This document shows positions 1-11,900 of a stretch of DNA of 64,000 nucleotides, piece after piece. Below the pieces are notes generated by a model. It was not told where the DNA came from, did no database searches, and worked only from the letters and a program-made list of their open reading frames with translations. Position 1 is the stretch's first letter; every line of letters starts with the position of its first letter. Both the position numbers and the translations under genes were made by a program. The stretch is from Acanthaster planci (taxonomy: Eukaryota; Echinodermata; Asteroidea; Valvatida; Acanthasteridae), in NCBI RefSeq assembly GCF_001949145.1, contig NW_019091408.1, positions 808,335 to 872,334 on the forward strand. The letters are read 5' to 3'.

Positions 1-103
1 AAAAAGTGAATCACGAGCAGTGAAATACATATACATGTCGAAATATGTTATTATATTACTCATTATATATTGAACGATTACATTTATTTCTTGGCATATT
101 TAG

Positions 104-391
104 ATCATCCTTCCAAGGATCGCCATACATGTTATTTATGCTGTCAAGCCCTATGCTTGTCACCAGTGTGACAAATGCTTTGGACAGAAGTCTAATCTAG
201 AGAGGTACATGGAAAATATCCACGCTGAAGAGGAATCAGACATGGCAGAAGTTAACGATGATTTGGAACCTGTTGAGGTAAATGACGAAACCTCGGATGA
301 AGATAGTTCAGAAAAACAAATAGGGAGATGTGGGATGAAAAATTGTGCAAGTACGACAAACAAAGGCATGAATGAAGATCAAACCAGGTAA
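104..391 (+). pseudogene. Decayed C2H2 zinc-finger reading frame (one finger plus acidic tail)
   Basis: The frame opens after a TAG at 101-103 and runs to a TAA at 389-391. From about 146 it reads KPYACHQCDKCF, then GQKSNLERYMENIH. This is the C2H2 pattern: both cysteines, the Phe and Leu core and the last histidine are present. The first zinc-binding histidine is Tyr (LERY where LERH is expected), and the TGE linker before KPY is replaced by YAV. An acidic Glu/Asp/Ser-rich tail of about 45 residues follows. Only one finger is visible, with no start codon before it and no clear splice acceptor. It could be the last exon of a zinc-finger gene lying to the left, but the lost ligand and linker favour a pseudogene or gene fragment. 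The finger assignment is firm; the state of the gene is inference. Confidence 0.5.
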
Positions 392-1505
392 ATGGCAAAC
401 CAGTTCAAAGGATTAAGCAATTCAGATAGGGCCAGCTGGGTCTTCTTCCTGTATCAATCAGATCTCCGTAACCACAGTAAGCCGAGCGCAACACGGTTAG
501 CACGTGCCTGCCCTCTCGTTTGTTTAGTGTCCAAGCATGGAGGAAGGACACAGAAGGAGTTTAAACTGTCCGGGCTATAACATCTGGCATGCGTTGGTAA
601 TCTGTATCCCTAAAACGTTGTGTACTGCAGTATAAGAAGTTGAATAGTCATGCCATCGTTGGTACTTGATAGGATCTGACAACAACATCAAATTTAGTGC
701 TGGCCCCTTTGCTTTTATCGGGCTGTGTACCCGAAGTGTTCATGTGCACTTGTTGCCCTTATCAAACGCTTTCTTCTGGACTTCTCTTGGGAATGAATAG
801 TCAAGCTGTTTGTAAGATTTTGAGTTTTATTTGAATCAGTTTTATTAAGAAATTTACACAAAAAGGTATTTTATGAGATCTCATGATCATTCCCCGTGAT
901 GAAACAGCGCATTTTATTTTTTTGTGAACTTTGAAAACTGATGTTTTGGAGTGACAAAATAAAATTACAAACATATGCATGGATAATGGAAAAGGGCAGC
1001 AAAATCCTTAAAAAAATATTCCAAACGACAATGTTAGCTATTTTCTTTTTCTGTTTCCTGGTCACTGCAATAGGTTGTAGTTAATTTCAAAGAAAACACC
1101 ACAAATATTGTTACAATATTACTGGCCTCACCTGTCTGGCTAAGCTACAGGCATTAATCAGGCATTTTTGGAATGTTTCCTACTGTTCGTCTGACCAGCC
1201 GGGCGGCGATGATCGTCGGGCACTTTGATGTGCCAGATTTGTAACTCCTTCTGTGTCCGTCCTCCATTGTCAGACCAGCGCTCACTCCAAAGTACACACT
1301 AGCCACCACACAGCGCCGTGTATACAGCCCTTTTTCCAAAAGATAATAATCCATTACCTGGCGCCAAGAACAGTCCATTGCATATGGATTATCTCAGATC
1401 GACGGTCCCTTCCGGAGTGCCTCGTCAGTATGTTTCCATGACTTCGTGTAACATCACTCGTCCTGTATTTTAATCATTATTTTTCATCATGTTGTGCATT
1501 TTTAT
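392..1505. other. Non-coding stretch
   Basis: Only short open frames with no recognisable protein pattern are present. The stretch is AT-rich around 840-1070. I see no RNA gene or mobile element. Confidence 0.5.
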
Positions 1506-1509
1506 AGGA

Positions 1510-1895
1510 AAGGTTCACCTGTACCAAAATTTCTTACCCTGTTTCTCTTCATCCATAATGTGTGCCAGGAGTTTTACCCATTCCTCATTCTTATTTATTT
1601 CTTACCATACACAAGGTCACAAAAGGTTTGGACCCTATGTTATTCCTAAGTTATTTCAACCTGTGCCAGAATGTTTACCATTTACCTTTCCTCGTTCCAA
1701 CCATACAAAGGGTCTACCAGTACGCCAACCGTAATTTTCAACGATACATCCACACAAAAGGACAGCTTGTGCCAGGAGTATTACCCATTCCCTCTTATTT
1801 ATTTCTTACCATACACAAGGTCACACTAGGTTTGGACCCTATGTTATTCCTATTCATCCCTTACAAAAGTTCAGCCTGTGTTTTATTCCTATTCA
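1510..1895 (+). repeat. Tandem repeat, about 104-bp unit with a 208-bp higher-order period
   Basis: The block starting GTGCCAGGAGT at 1562 recurs at 1770, 208 bp later, and runs nearly identically through ACCATACACAAGGTCACA to TTTGGACCCTATGTTATTCC. A more diverged half-step copy starts GTGCCAGAATG near 1667. Weaker partial copies lie near 1515 and 1867. The array gives a 116-codon open frame over 1562-1912, which I take as a by-product of the repeat and not a gene. Confidence 0.8.
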
Positions 1896-2218
1896 TATCA
1901 ATGTTATCATAATTATTATGCTTATGCATATTCATGTTGCCTTTATCTATTTCTTTAGAAAAGGCCAAAGTGTGCCAGACTGACTCCACCCTACTGACAA
2001 GATCAAAAACCAGCGGGGAACTACAACTTGGTAAAGGCCTAGGCCAACATCCATAATCCCATGAGAAAATAAATAATGGTTGTTTCACCACGAATTTTTA
2101 TTGACGCTTGGTCGCCGTGCAAAGCCCGTAGGCTGGGGGGTGTTCGAACCCCTTCGGTCGCTTCTGAGTTCCGCTTGTTGGTTAGTTTTTAATGAAAATA
2201 TATTTTTAATATATATGT

Positions 2219-2305
2219 ACCGTAATTTTCGGAATAGAAGCCTTGGCTCACACGTTGATTTGAAAATATCCCTGAGGCTTATACTCTGGGTGGCTAAAAC
2301 GGCAA
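2219..2305 (+). repeat. Partial dispersed repeat of the 'accgtaattttcggaatagaagcc' type
   Basis: The segment begins ACCGTAATTTTCGGAATAG and continues with GAGGCTTATACTC. This pairing of 'TTTTCGGAATARAAGCC' with 'GGCTTATACTC' resembles a short interspersed element seen in many invertebrate genomes. No matching inverted end is visible, so this looks like a truncated copy. The family link is from memory and unverified. Confidence 0.4.
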
Positions 2306-2333
2306 CATTTCAAGAATGTAACTAATCACTAAA

Positions 2334-2545
2334 CCGTCGCTGCGCCGCGCCTCAGCGCAGCCCTGACGCAGGACGCCGCCCTAGGCCGCCGAGGCCAGCC
2401 ACGTTAGCTCGGGGAACAAGGCGGTCATGTTTTCGTTGGTTGCTGTTTACATATTAGCTCTTCTCACGTGTTGGAAATGAAGGAAACCAGTCCAGCGAGA
2501 CTATATAAGCATCATTCACACCTTACAAATCATGTGGTGAGTCTG
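2334..2545 (+). promoter_or_regulatory. CpG-rich patch followed by a TATA box (candidate promoter)
   Basis: Position 2334-2396 is unusually rich in CpG. An E-box CACGTG follows near 2475, then TATATAA at 2503-2509. About 25-30 bp past the TATA comes CATGTGGTGAGT, in which an ATG at 2532 is followed at once by the consensus splice donor GTGAGT. No downstream exon is recognisable, so this is a candidate only. Confidence 0.3.
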
Positions 2546-4960
2546 TTCACTTTTGTCTTTTACGGTTGTGTCATCCATGTTGTTTATTACCTCTGATCAT
2601 TTGGTAACTGTTAAAAAAAGAATTGCTGCATGGCCCACCAAGGGAGACTAATCCGGCTTGCGAAAATTGGCAATTTCGAAGATTTCAGAAAGTTTTAGTT
2701 TAATGACGACACTTATTCGCACGCTGCTTCACATTACACTTGAAGATTGCGAACCTGAAAGTGGCGCACGGACCCCGTTGGGCATCTCGAATTTTCGCTT
2801 CCCACCGTTTGTGTGTGGACCAGTATTTTACCCCTAACCTCATAAAAGGTAAGATTTAACCAAATTCCAAATACTTTCATATACCAACTTCAAAGTTTCG
2901 ACGAAATTTTAGTTTGGCTGATTTTCATATTTTTTTATGGAAGTGCAAAATGAACTCTCTGAAATGCCCCCAAATAATTTTTCAACTAGAATTTATAAAT
3001 TTGACTATTTGAAATTTTTTGTGGGATTTTCTGAGATTTTTTTTATATTGTTCATATCATTTGCTTTCACCGAGCCCCCGATTCAGTTGAGGGCGCTGGA
3101 TAACGAGCAAATTCATACTAGGCCCATTTAGGACACGTATATATTGAAAACTCAGTGTACACGTCTTATACGAGCATCCTTCGGTTTGCGAAAAACATGC
3201 AACTTGTTTCAAAGTACATTATGATAGGCCTTTGTATAAAGACATGTATTCACAGTGGCAAAAGCCTCCACTGTTGCGTTTGACCCCCCCCTCCTCCGTC
3301 TCTGGTCAGGCAGGGGGCCTAATTTTGCAAGTGTGTCTTTGTAAATACAGGGAATAAGTACCTGGGGCAGACCCTCTGTGGTTTGTGCATTTACCTGGAT
3401 CGCTAAACACTCATCTACATGAACAGTAAACCAGATATAAGAATGCGGTCAAGAAAAGAAGAGCGAGACCAATAAATATTGAGGGAGGGGGAGCTGTTGA
3501 TGTAAAAAAATGTAACGCCACAACATGTCTCATAGGAACAGTCAATAATAAGATACAGTCACCACGAATTGTGAAGACTTTCCCCATTATAAAAGTTATT
3601 TGAGTTTGTTACGGAGTATCATTTTCCTGGCTGTATTGATAGAACATTGATAGCAAGTTTATGCACAAAAAAAACAACTCTTTGATGGGACAGGTGGATA
3701 GGTATACTTTGAGACAAGTTCAATGAGATGTCATCCCATGAACTGGGTCGAATGCCACTGGGTCCCTAGTTCAATTAGGCATGTACCCCAATTCTGCTTA
3801 TTTTTCTCCCATTCCTTTATTTTCTTCTTTTTCTTAATCAAATAATGTTTGCTTTCTATGTATATGTGTTTTCTTCTATTTTTGGAAGAGTCAACCAACG
3901 GAGGATTTTTTAATGGAATTAAAAGTCCGAGTTTACTTGTTACAGACTGGTTGACTGGATGCAACAGAGCTGACAGTAATCAGTTTTAACTTTCGTAACA
4001 AGAGCAACGGCCTTTTTATATTTTACAAAGGAATCAGAAGCGGGATGGCACATGCCCCATAGGTACACGCTGGTGTAAATTCAGTCACACCGCAGTAAAA
4101 TCTTGATAACGCAGTTTTGAATGACAAGAACCAACTCACGAACACTGTTCACGAACAGGATTGATTCACCGCCCGCTTTCTAGGGAGCAGATGAAAAACG
4201 AACAAAGATGGCGGATCTAGGCCCTTGCCACTACTAGCGTATATCTGTATATAAAAATAAAAAGGCACTATTTCCGGTCAGGAAATACATGTAATGATAA
4301 AAACATAAAATTGCTTTTCTTCGTCAACTTTTTATATCCTTCAGGGGCTTGAATGTTTCCTGAAGATCATTAGCTTTCTAGATGGTTCCCTGACCAAAGA
4401 TTCCCTGACGTTTCTTGATACATGTAAACATTTTAGGTCAGGTATCATTAAAGATTAAAAAACAGAAATATAATCAAAACAAAAATACTCTTAGAGCATG
4501 TATTTTTTGATTTGCTGTCATTTCAACGTATAAATAGACAGGCCTGCAACTTGCATTTGGGCAGAATGCCAAGAAAACAGTACGATCGGGAAAATGCAAA
4601 TGGTCCAATTTTTCTAGAACTTAAGGTTTAGCAACAGCATAAAGAATTCACGTCGTTTAATTTTAGAAATTCAAAAACTTCAGGATCCATAAATAATAAC
4701 ACGTGTATTGCCCACATAAGGGCCCCTCTTTTAATTCTAAGGCCTTGTCTCATTTCCGACCGACCCTATTTTCGGCTCACGACATAAAAAAAAGACTTTT
4801 TCCCCTTACAACCCATGCTGAGAAGGTCCTAAAGAAGAAATTAAAGAAAGGAAAATTAAATGACCTGTACAGCTCGGAAATGCACATGTGCGATACGCTT
4901 CACAGCAACCGCTGGAAAAGCTCTTTTTGCACAACATAATGGGGCTTGCAACCATTTTGG
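2546..4960. other. Non-coding stretch
   Basis: AT-rich sequence with several homopolymer runs. The word AAAGATGGCGG near 4205 resembles a YY1 promoter site, but the frame it opens stops after about ten codons. No gene or repeat family was recognised. Confidence 0.4.
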
Positions 4961-4969
4961 ACGGAGCAC

Positions 4970-5205
4970 TCTGATTGGCAAAGAATCTGTATATATGAAT
5001 ATTTATTTATAGGCGCTCTTTGATTGGCGTATAAAAAGGACAGCTAAACGTTAATTAGCAATAACTCTCGTTCACTGACAAAGGTTTTTCACATTATTCA
5101 AAAAGATGAAATGCCATTAAAACACCAGTTCTTTTACCAAGAAATCTAGGTTTGTCCTTGAAAATGTATGTATACTTTGTCTTGAAGCTTCGTATAAAAA
5201 GGGAT
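4970..5205 (+). promoter_or_regulatory. Two promoter-like TATA sites sharing the word CGTATAAAAAGG
   Basis: TGATTGGC (inverted CCAAT) occurs near 4971 and again near 5021, and the second runs directly into CGTATAAAAAGG. The same 12-mer recurs about 160 bp later near 5190 (TTCGTATAAAAAGGG). CCAAT followed by TATA at close spacing is a normal RNA polymerase II promoter layout. An 84-codon frame follows at 5207-5461 but matches no family I know. Confidence 0.35.
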
Positions 5206-5461
5206 AATGCAAGGTATGAAAGAAACTGACACTAACCAAATAAGGCCATCCCTCCAAGCATCGTATCTGGGCCGAATCAGCACGGCATCGTGGGCAACGA
5301 TGCACTGCGCTGGATGCATGCCGGATCATATCGGTTATTCTGGAGGACTGACTATAAACGACTGGATTTCAAGCCCAAGTATAGCACGCAGTGAGCGATT
5401 CAACACGCGATTGGACTGGCCGGCCTCATGTGCAGGCCAGGCTCTGCATGATTCACTTTGA

Positions 5462-8445
5462 CACAGGATGTATCGACCCACCATTAAAAAAGTGCATATG
5501 AAAGTGCCGATCGATGTTCAGATCAATTTTATTACAGAGTACTCGCTGATAAACATAACAAAGAGTCTGTGACATTTTAAAGGTATACTAAGCATTCTTT
5601 CATTAAATGCGGTACAAGTGAATTTATAACCGTCGCGTTCATACGCCATTCTCGATGTACCTGAGCACACATACATCAACTGATAAAGAGAAACCCCGTG
5701 GAGGGATTAGCTGCTTATCTATTCACTCTGCTTACACACCCAGTATATAAATATATGATATTAAATATTCAGAACGTATCACAAAAACAAAAACAAACAA
5801 GAAAAAAATAAATTAAAAATCCTCATTACAGTCAACAAGGCATCAAAATACATAAACAACTACAGTTGTGCTCAAAATTATTTATACCCTTTGGAAAATA
5901 ACATACTTTTCTAAATTCTTCCTTGGTACTTCCACTACGTGTATATCGTTTACCTATTTGTTGCAATACACAAACCTACATGTGTGTTGGCTAAACTTCA
6001 TTTGCATAATAATATATACGGCCCAGGTTTCCTTTTTTGCTACTATAACGTCAATATATGATTATTTCCCTATATCAAGTGGCAGTCTGTTCCACTGAGT
6101 ATGTGCAAACATGTACTTATGCGTGCGCTTGGACTTTTGCTCATACTGGAAAAATGAACTTTACAACATCACATACTGTAACGTCAATTAACCGCCTTAT
6201 TGGGTTTCTCAGGCCGACAAAAGACACTGTGAAGGCTTCCCCTCGGTTTTTGTGGCTCTTGGCCTGTTTATTATCACACCGTCATTCCTGTCAGGCATCA
6301 ACACCCCAACACACCCAAAAACAATGTGCTTCCCAAAACGCTACTGTGCCGGCGTCGCGGCAACGGGTCTCTCGGGTTTACCAGTAGGGTCCCACCACAC
6401 CACTCTACCGTGGATCCGTGCTAACGCACCCAATTGTCATCCAACACAAACGCTACAATACCATATTCTGAATATCGAGCCCATTAGCTAATATCAATCC
6501 TTTTTTGCGTTATACTACTCCCGACAAGTCATAGATATTTTGTGAGATTCCCAGAAACGCGATTTTGTATTGAAAAAATTAAAATAAGGGAGTCAGAGCA
6601 AAACACGTTTACGTTGCCCAAGAATATATCGGGCTCTCGAAGCTTGTTTAGGTGCTATACAGGCAGTTTTTGTTGCTATTGGAAAAAAGTCTACATGAAG
6701 GTTTTAATATCTGCCATAGACATTACTGAGATAAGATTAAGAATGATACAAAGAAAGCTATCCACATAAAGAGAACAAAACACTGTTTGGCCGAAATATA
6801 GGTTAGCGTGGCGGTTTTTAGTTGTTTCATCCCCACAAGAATATTCATTATTCTCTCATGTGCATGAGCGGTTATATACACGACCAGCCAGCACACTTGC
6901 TCACCGAACTCAGGAATGCACCCCGGCTCCGCAAGGCACAACTTCACCCACACCTCAACTCACAATCGACATGTTGACTCATCGATGTGTGGATTGCAAC
7001 TAACATGGCGATCGCACGAACGCGTGTGCGCGAACCCCAGGGCGCACTTTGATATAGAAGTGTCATAGGGGTGCACCGTGGTAAATAGGCCAGAAATATG
7101 TACAACGCGCTGTCTCAGAGCCATGGAATTGGGGAATTGAAGAAATATAGCACTGAACCTCTGGCCCGGATTCAGAACTTCCAATTTTAAGCAATTTGGA
7201 TGCAATCAGGTCCAAAAGATTTAGCCATTTTGTAGAGGGATGGATTTTCAAAATGGCTACTTTTCCGGGCAGAGAAATCTCCTTCCTTTTTTGGGGATGA
7301 GCATTTCTCAAAAATTCATCTGTCATCTCACTAAAAATTGAAGGATAGTGAAAGAGGACATGTCGAACATCTTTTTTCTGTGCAGCCTGAACAGCTGTGA
7401 GAGTTATGAGTATTTTAAAATATTTGTGAAGTAGCATACGGAGATTTGTCACTGCTGTCTATGGGAATGTATATGCTGTGGTGCACCCATAGGGTCGCAA
7501 GCCATGCAGTAAATAGACCGAAATTAAACTGCTTGGCTTGCGCGGTCCAAATCAGAATTTGTGTGCACTAAAATTCTTTACAAGTTTATGGGCCACTATG
7601 CACCCATTCGATTCGCTGCTTTCTGTGCTTTCTCTTCGGAATTTGCACTTTGTCTTATCGTACGACCCCACACAACAACTGGATACCATTTCTGTCTTTA
7701 TTACTCAAGCTATGACCAGGTTCAATGGTAAGCAATGTATGTACAGTATGTACATTGAACATCAATACGTGTTTACAAATGCACAGATACGTGTTTACAT
7801 TATGCATAAATACCCACTTTGGCATCACTCAACGTACTGTAGTTTATATTGCCAGCCCTTTTTTTTTTTAACTATTTCCGATTCAAAGATTTATTTTTTG
7901 TCCTTGAGCCCTTGAAGGCAATGTTGATAAACAGTAAAAGCAGCGGCAGCAATAATCACGTTATATTCAACAGTCACATGATGTGGGGCATTATTCAATA
8001 ATGATCACCAAACTGATGACAAAAACATGATAGATATCGCTAATCCAAAAACCATTGAGACAAATACAATCTCTAGGATTATGTTCATTGATAATTACGT
8101 GACCTTCACCAATCGATTCATGGCACAATAAATGTTAGTTTAGTTAACAATGAACGAGACAACCACGTAATAATAAGGCAATTAGATCACGCTGATTTTA
8201 TTGTAACAAATTACGTCATCTTTACTAGGGATTGATGATATATGTAAAACCAGAAATGTGATTATTAAAGAATAAAAATCACCGTGTGGCAGCCATATAT
8301 GTTTCTTGTTACCAATAAAGGTACGATGTTTGTGCTCCCTCTGGACCCCCCCCTAATTTTCAACAGCCTACACGGGGAACAGCCTGGTCACAGGCCCACA
8401 GCTGCGTGAGTGGGTCAGTGTCCACCCACAGCCATTCTGACACCT
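5462..8445. other. Non-coding stretch
   Basis: Mostly AT-rich DNA. Open frames such as 6058-6387 and 7063-7452 show no recognisable domain or flanking splice signals. I see no RNA gene or mobile element. Confidence 0.4.
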
Positions 8446-8452
8446 GGGCTGT

Positions 8453-8530
8453 GTTCGGGCGGCTTGTTCCCGTATGTTCACGAACAGCTTGATTTGTTGT
8501 TCGTGGGTAAGCCGCTCGAACGCCGGGAAC
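8453..8530. repeat. Nested inverted repeat
   Basis: GTTCGGGCGGCTTG on the left pairs with the complement of TAAGCCGCTCGAAC on the right. Inside them GTTCACGAACA and TGTTCGTGGG form a second pair. A short related sequence (CACGAACACTGTTCACGAACA) lies near 4137, suggesting a small dispersed hairpin family. Confidence 0.5.
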
Positions 8531-8562
8531 AAACAACCGGTTTATCACAAGCAACGCGCAAC

Positions 8563-8613
8563 ATGGCGGCGTCCATGTACGTTATTCAAGAGTTGAGGCT
8601 TGGATGGGCTGAA
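8563..8613 (+). CDS. Possible first coding exon, cut by the assembly gap
   Basis: CAACATGGCGGCGTCC matches the AANATGGCGGC word (YY1 site) that often spans the start codon of TATA-less genes. From the ATG at 8563 the frame reads MAASMYVIQELRLGWAE and is still open when the gap begins at 8614. The surroundings are locally CpG-rich. Seventeen residues cannot be assigned to a family, and no continuation is recognisable right of the gap. Chance occurrence is quite possible. Confidence 0.22.
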
Positions 8614-8990
8614 NNNNNNNNNNNNNNNNNNNNNNNNNNNNNNNNNNNNNNNNNNNNNNNNNNNNNNNNNNNNNNNNNNNNNNNNNNNNNNNNNNNNNNN
8701 NNNNNNNNNNNNNNNNNNNNNNNNNNNNNNNNNNNNNNNNNNNNNNNNNNNNNNNNNNNNNNNNNNNNNNNNNNNNNNNNNNNNNNNNNNNNNNNNNNNN
8801 NNNNNNNNNNNNNNNNNNNNNNNNNNNNNNNNNNNNNNNNNNNNNNNNNNNNNNNNNNNNNNNNNNNNNNNNNNNNNNNNNNNNNNNNNNNNNNNNNNNN
8901 NNNNNNNNNNNNNNNNNNNNNNNNNNNNNNNNNNNNNNNNNNNNNNNNNNNNNNNNNNNNNNNNNNNNNNNNNNNNNNNNNNNNNNNNNN
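8614..8990. other. Assembly gap (377 N)
   Basis: A run of N. Every open frame crossing it is an artefact. Confidence 1.
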
Positions 8991-11900
8991 TTGAGGTACC
9001 AAGATTATGCAATTTTCAGCTCCGGACAAAATTACTTTCGTTGTTTGAAGCTATTTTGGTTCAGAGTTTGATATAGGTACATGTTTCTTTTGTGTTGTTG
9101 ATGAGTCCAGCCTGTAATATGACTTTCTGCAAGTTAAGCAGTACATACATGTATATTTCATATGTTTTTCAGACTTTGTGTAGTATTGAGTTTAAGTTTC
9201 ATGGAAACTCTTTAAAATGGACAGCCATTGTGACACTTAATTACTGTGAGAGAACACCTCATTTAAGAACTTAAGAAATCTTATTCACCTAATGCTTTGT
9301 GTCATCTGTTTCGAGATTTGCAGGATAATGGCCACCCCATGGTAACTGTTAACATCCAATCGGGGTGCAACAACCGCTTGGTAACAACTAATAGCCAAAT
9401 AAGTTAAAGGAGTTAGAGATGACGGTAATTTTCAATGCCATGCCATTACATGTAAAATGAATTTCACCAGTCGATTTCGGTAACTTTGAAAGTTGAAACC
9501 TAAGATTCACCGACTGAAAGCTTGTTTCGTCCCATATAACTGTTTCGTTTTTAAATAACTGTTTTGCCCTAATGATCGTCTCCGACACCACGAACTGACA
9601 CTTAGAGGTGCGCGACATGATATCATTTGTGCACATTTTAGAGAACTGCGTTATTTTCGTTTTCACAAATTTAAACTGGCATCCAGTACAGCGCGGCACA
9701 TCCGGTGCGCATTCCGTGCATTTTGGTTTTATGAACTGACACTGATCATAATTCTACTCTCAATTAACTTTTTGTGCAATGCAGCAAGTATACGGATGGA
9801 TTAAATTTACGTAAAACTTTCGAAGCATTTTTCCTTCGCGGTGCATTGCCACAACAAGCTTGGATGTCTGTTTGTCAATACAAAAATCAGTCTTTTTTGC
9901 GTCAGTTCCTGGGCGTGCAGACGTTTTGAATTCATGGGCGTATTTATACAACATAATGTGGCGCCGACCGACTTTCGCCAAAGGTCGCCCCGGCCTCCCT
10001 ACTAACCCTTGGGTGAGCCCAGACGAGCGGCTGTCCGGGTAAACCTACGTGATGAGTCCGTTTGGAGTGCCGTTCGCCGCCGATACGTGCTGCTCAGTCT
10101 CTCTTCCCGACGGCCACTTAAAGAACGGACATTGAGGGACTGACTGGACAAACAGACGGAGAAGTATTAGACACTGACACCTATATTAATTGGTTTCAAA
10201 TGGCACTCACATAGTTTGAATTACTGACATCTTCCTAATTCCTAAGTATAGCGGCAGCTCTTATGTCTCGTAGAATTCGGTGGCCTTAATAAGATCCGCC
10301 ACTAGACGCAGTGTAATTTCAAGTTGTGGACGCAAAAATAAACAAGGGTCTCGACAGAAGCTTGCAGTTTCAATAATGTATTGTACATCTTTCACTTATC
10401 AGATTAGTAGTGACCATTGTAACAAAGGTCGAGACAGAGATTTGATATACGCAAGTTCAAATGATTATCTCCAACAAAGCTTAGTCTTCGCAGTATGGGT
10501 TACACGTGCAGCTCCAGAGAGACCAGTAGAGTACTACATTAACTTGCAAGGCTCCGTGAAAACTCCATGCTTCCTCTGAGATTAAGGCCTTTAAAACAAA
10601 CAGGAAAGACATGTTTATCGCTCGTTCATTTTGGATGAATTGGTGACCAATATGTATCATACAACAAAATGGCTGCTGCAACAATGTGCTTTTAGAAAAG
10701 GTAAACTCCAGTAGGTCAAAAGTAGCGGGAAAGGCTACTAGCCCGTTCAAACCACTCCCGGATAGATAAATTACAATTGATATAAAAAGATACAATAAAC
10801 ACAGGGGTAACAAAGAGTTGAAGTTAAAGAAGTGAAATGCCATAAGGTATACGCACAATATTTACAATATACCATATTCATTGACAAAGACAAAACAATA
10901 AGGGCAAATTACAAATTAAAATATAATCTCAGTAAAAAAGTAATTATTAACCAATATAATTAGAAACTAAACAGTCCACCAGCAACAACAATAACCAAAA
11001 CTTTACAAGCATATCGATCTTACACTAAGAACAAATGCATAAAAAGAATTGGAGTCAGCTAAGAAGTTAAAAAGTTAAGGAGACAGATTTTAAAAGAGTT
11101 TAATGAGGTGGAGTGAATGACATGATGTGGATGTGGTCTCCTTAATCGACTCAAATAATCAAAGGGGCACCTTCGTAGAGGGTAAGAACTGTAAAGCACA
11201 GCCAAACCTCTTGGTCAACAGCACAAACTACGAGAACTCCCGGGATCTCCAGCCAGCACACAGACTAAAATTCCCCCGTGGAGTAAACCAACAGGTCTCC
11301 AGATTATCGTTCCTACCTAGTAGTTCAGCACTTACGTCCGGTTTGTCCACGGTCACTCCACTTCACTTCACTTTCCGCGTTTTATTTTCCCCGGATTTCA
11401 CCGGAAAAATCTACAGGAAAGCCGTGATTTGTGTTTGTCAGATCTGCAGACGCACCGAGCCAAATCAAAATCATGTGACAGACAATGCGATATGAGTGAC
11501 AGAATTCTTCAGGGCAGATATGAACCAAAGCGAGAGGCATAGAGCAGATGTTTCTGTTGAATGAAGCAACAAACAATAAACTTTGAAAGAAACTTTGTCA
11601 AAATTATGATAAAATTTTATTCGTTCTCATTTTAACACTGACCTTTTCATTTCGGAAAGTAGTTGTTGTTAATGTTAATCTTTGGTCAAGTTGTAAACTG
11701 AATGTTTTTTAAATCTGATTTATAAGTGTCTATGGTAAAAACAGCAGTAAGTACCTTAGTTTGGCTGTTCAGTAACAGCTTCACTCATTTTATAATCGCA
11801 GAAAAGATTCTCACACTTCTGTATACAACATGTGGGTTTTAATTTGCCTTTAGTTTTAATTTGCCTTTCAAAGAAGATACCCCCAAATAGCAGTAAAACT

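Noticed and set aside
1562-1912. 116-codon frame on the + strand
   Set aside because: It is contained in a tandem repeat, its residues repeat with the DNA unit, and no protein family is evident.
2100-2170. GTGTTCGAACCCC, a possible tRNA B box
   Set aside because: No A box lies at tRNA spacing and no cloverleaf can be drawn.
8410-9076. Several frames of 147-194 codons
   Set aside because: They consist almost wholly of N from the assembly gap.
10030-10090. GTGATGAGTCCGTTTGG, reminiscent of a hammerhead ribozyme core
   Set aside because: The core reads GTGATGAG where CTGATGAG is needed, and no GAAA box with matching stems follows.
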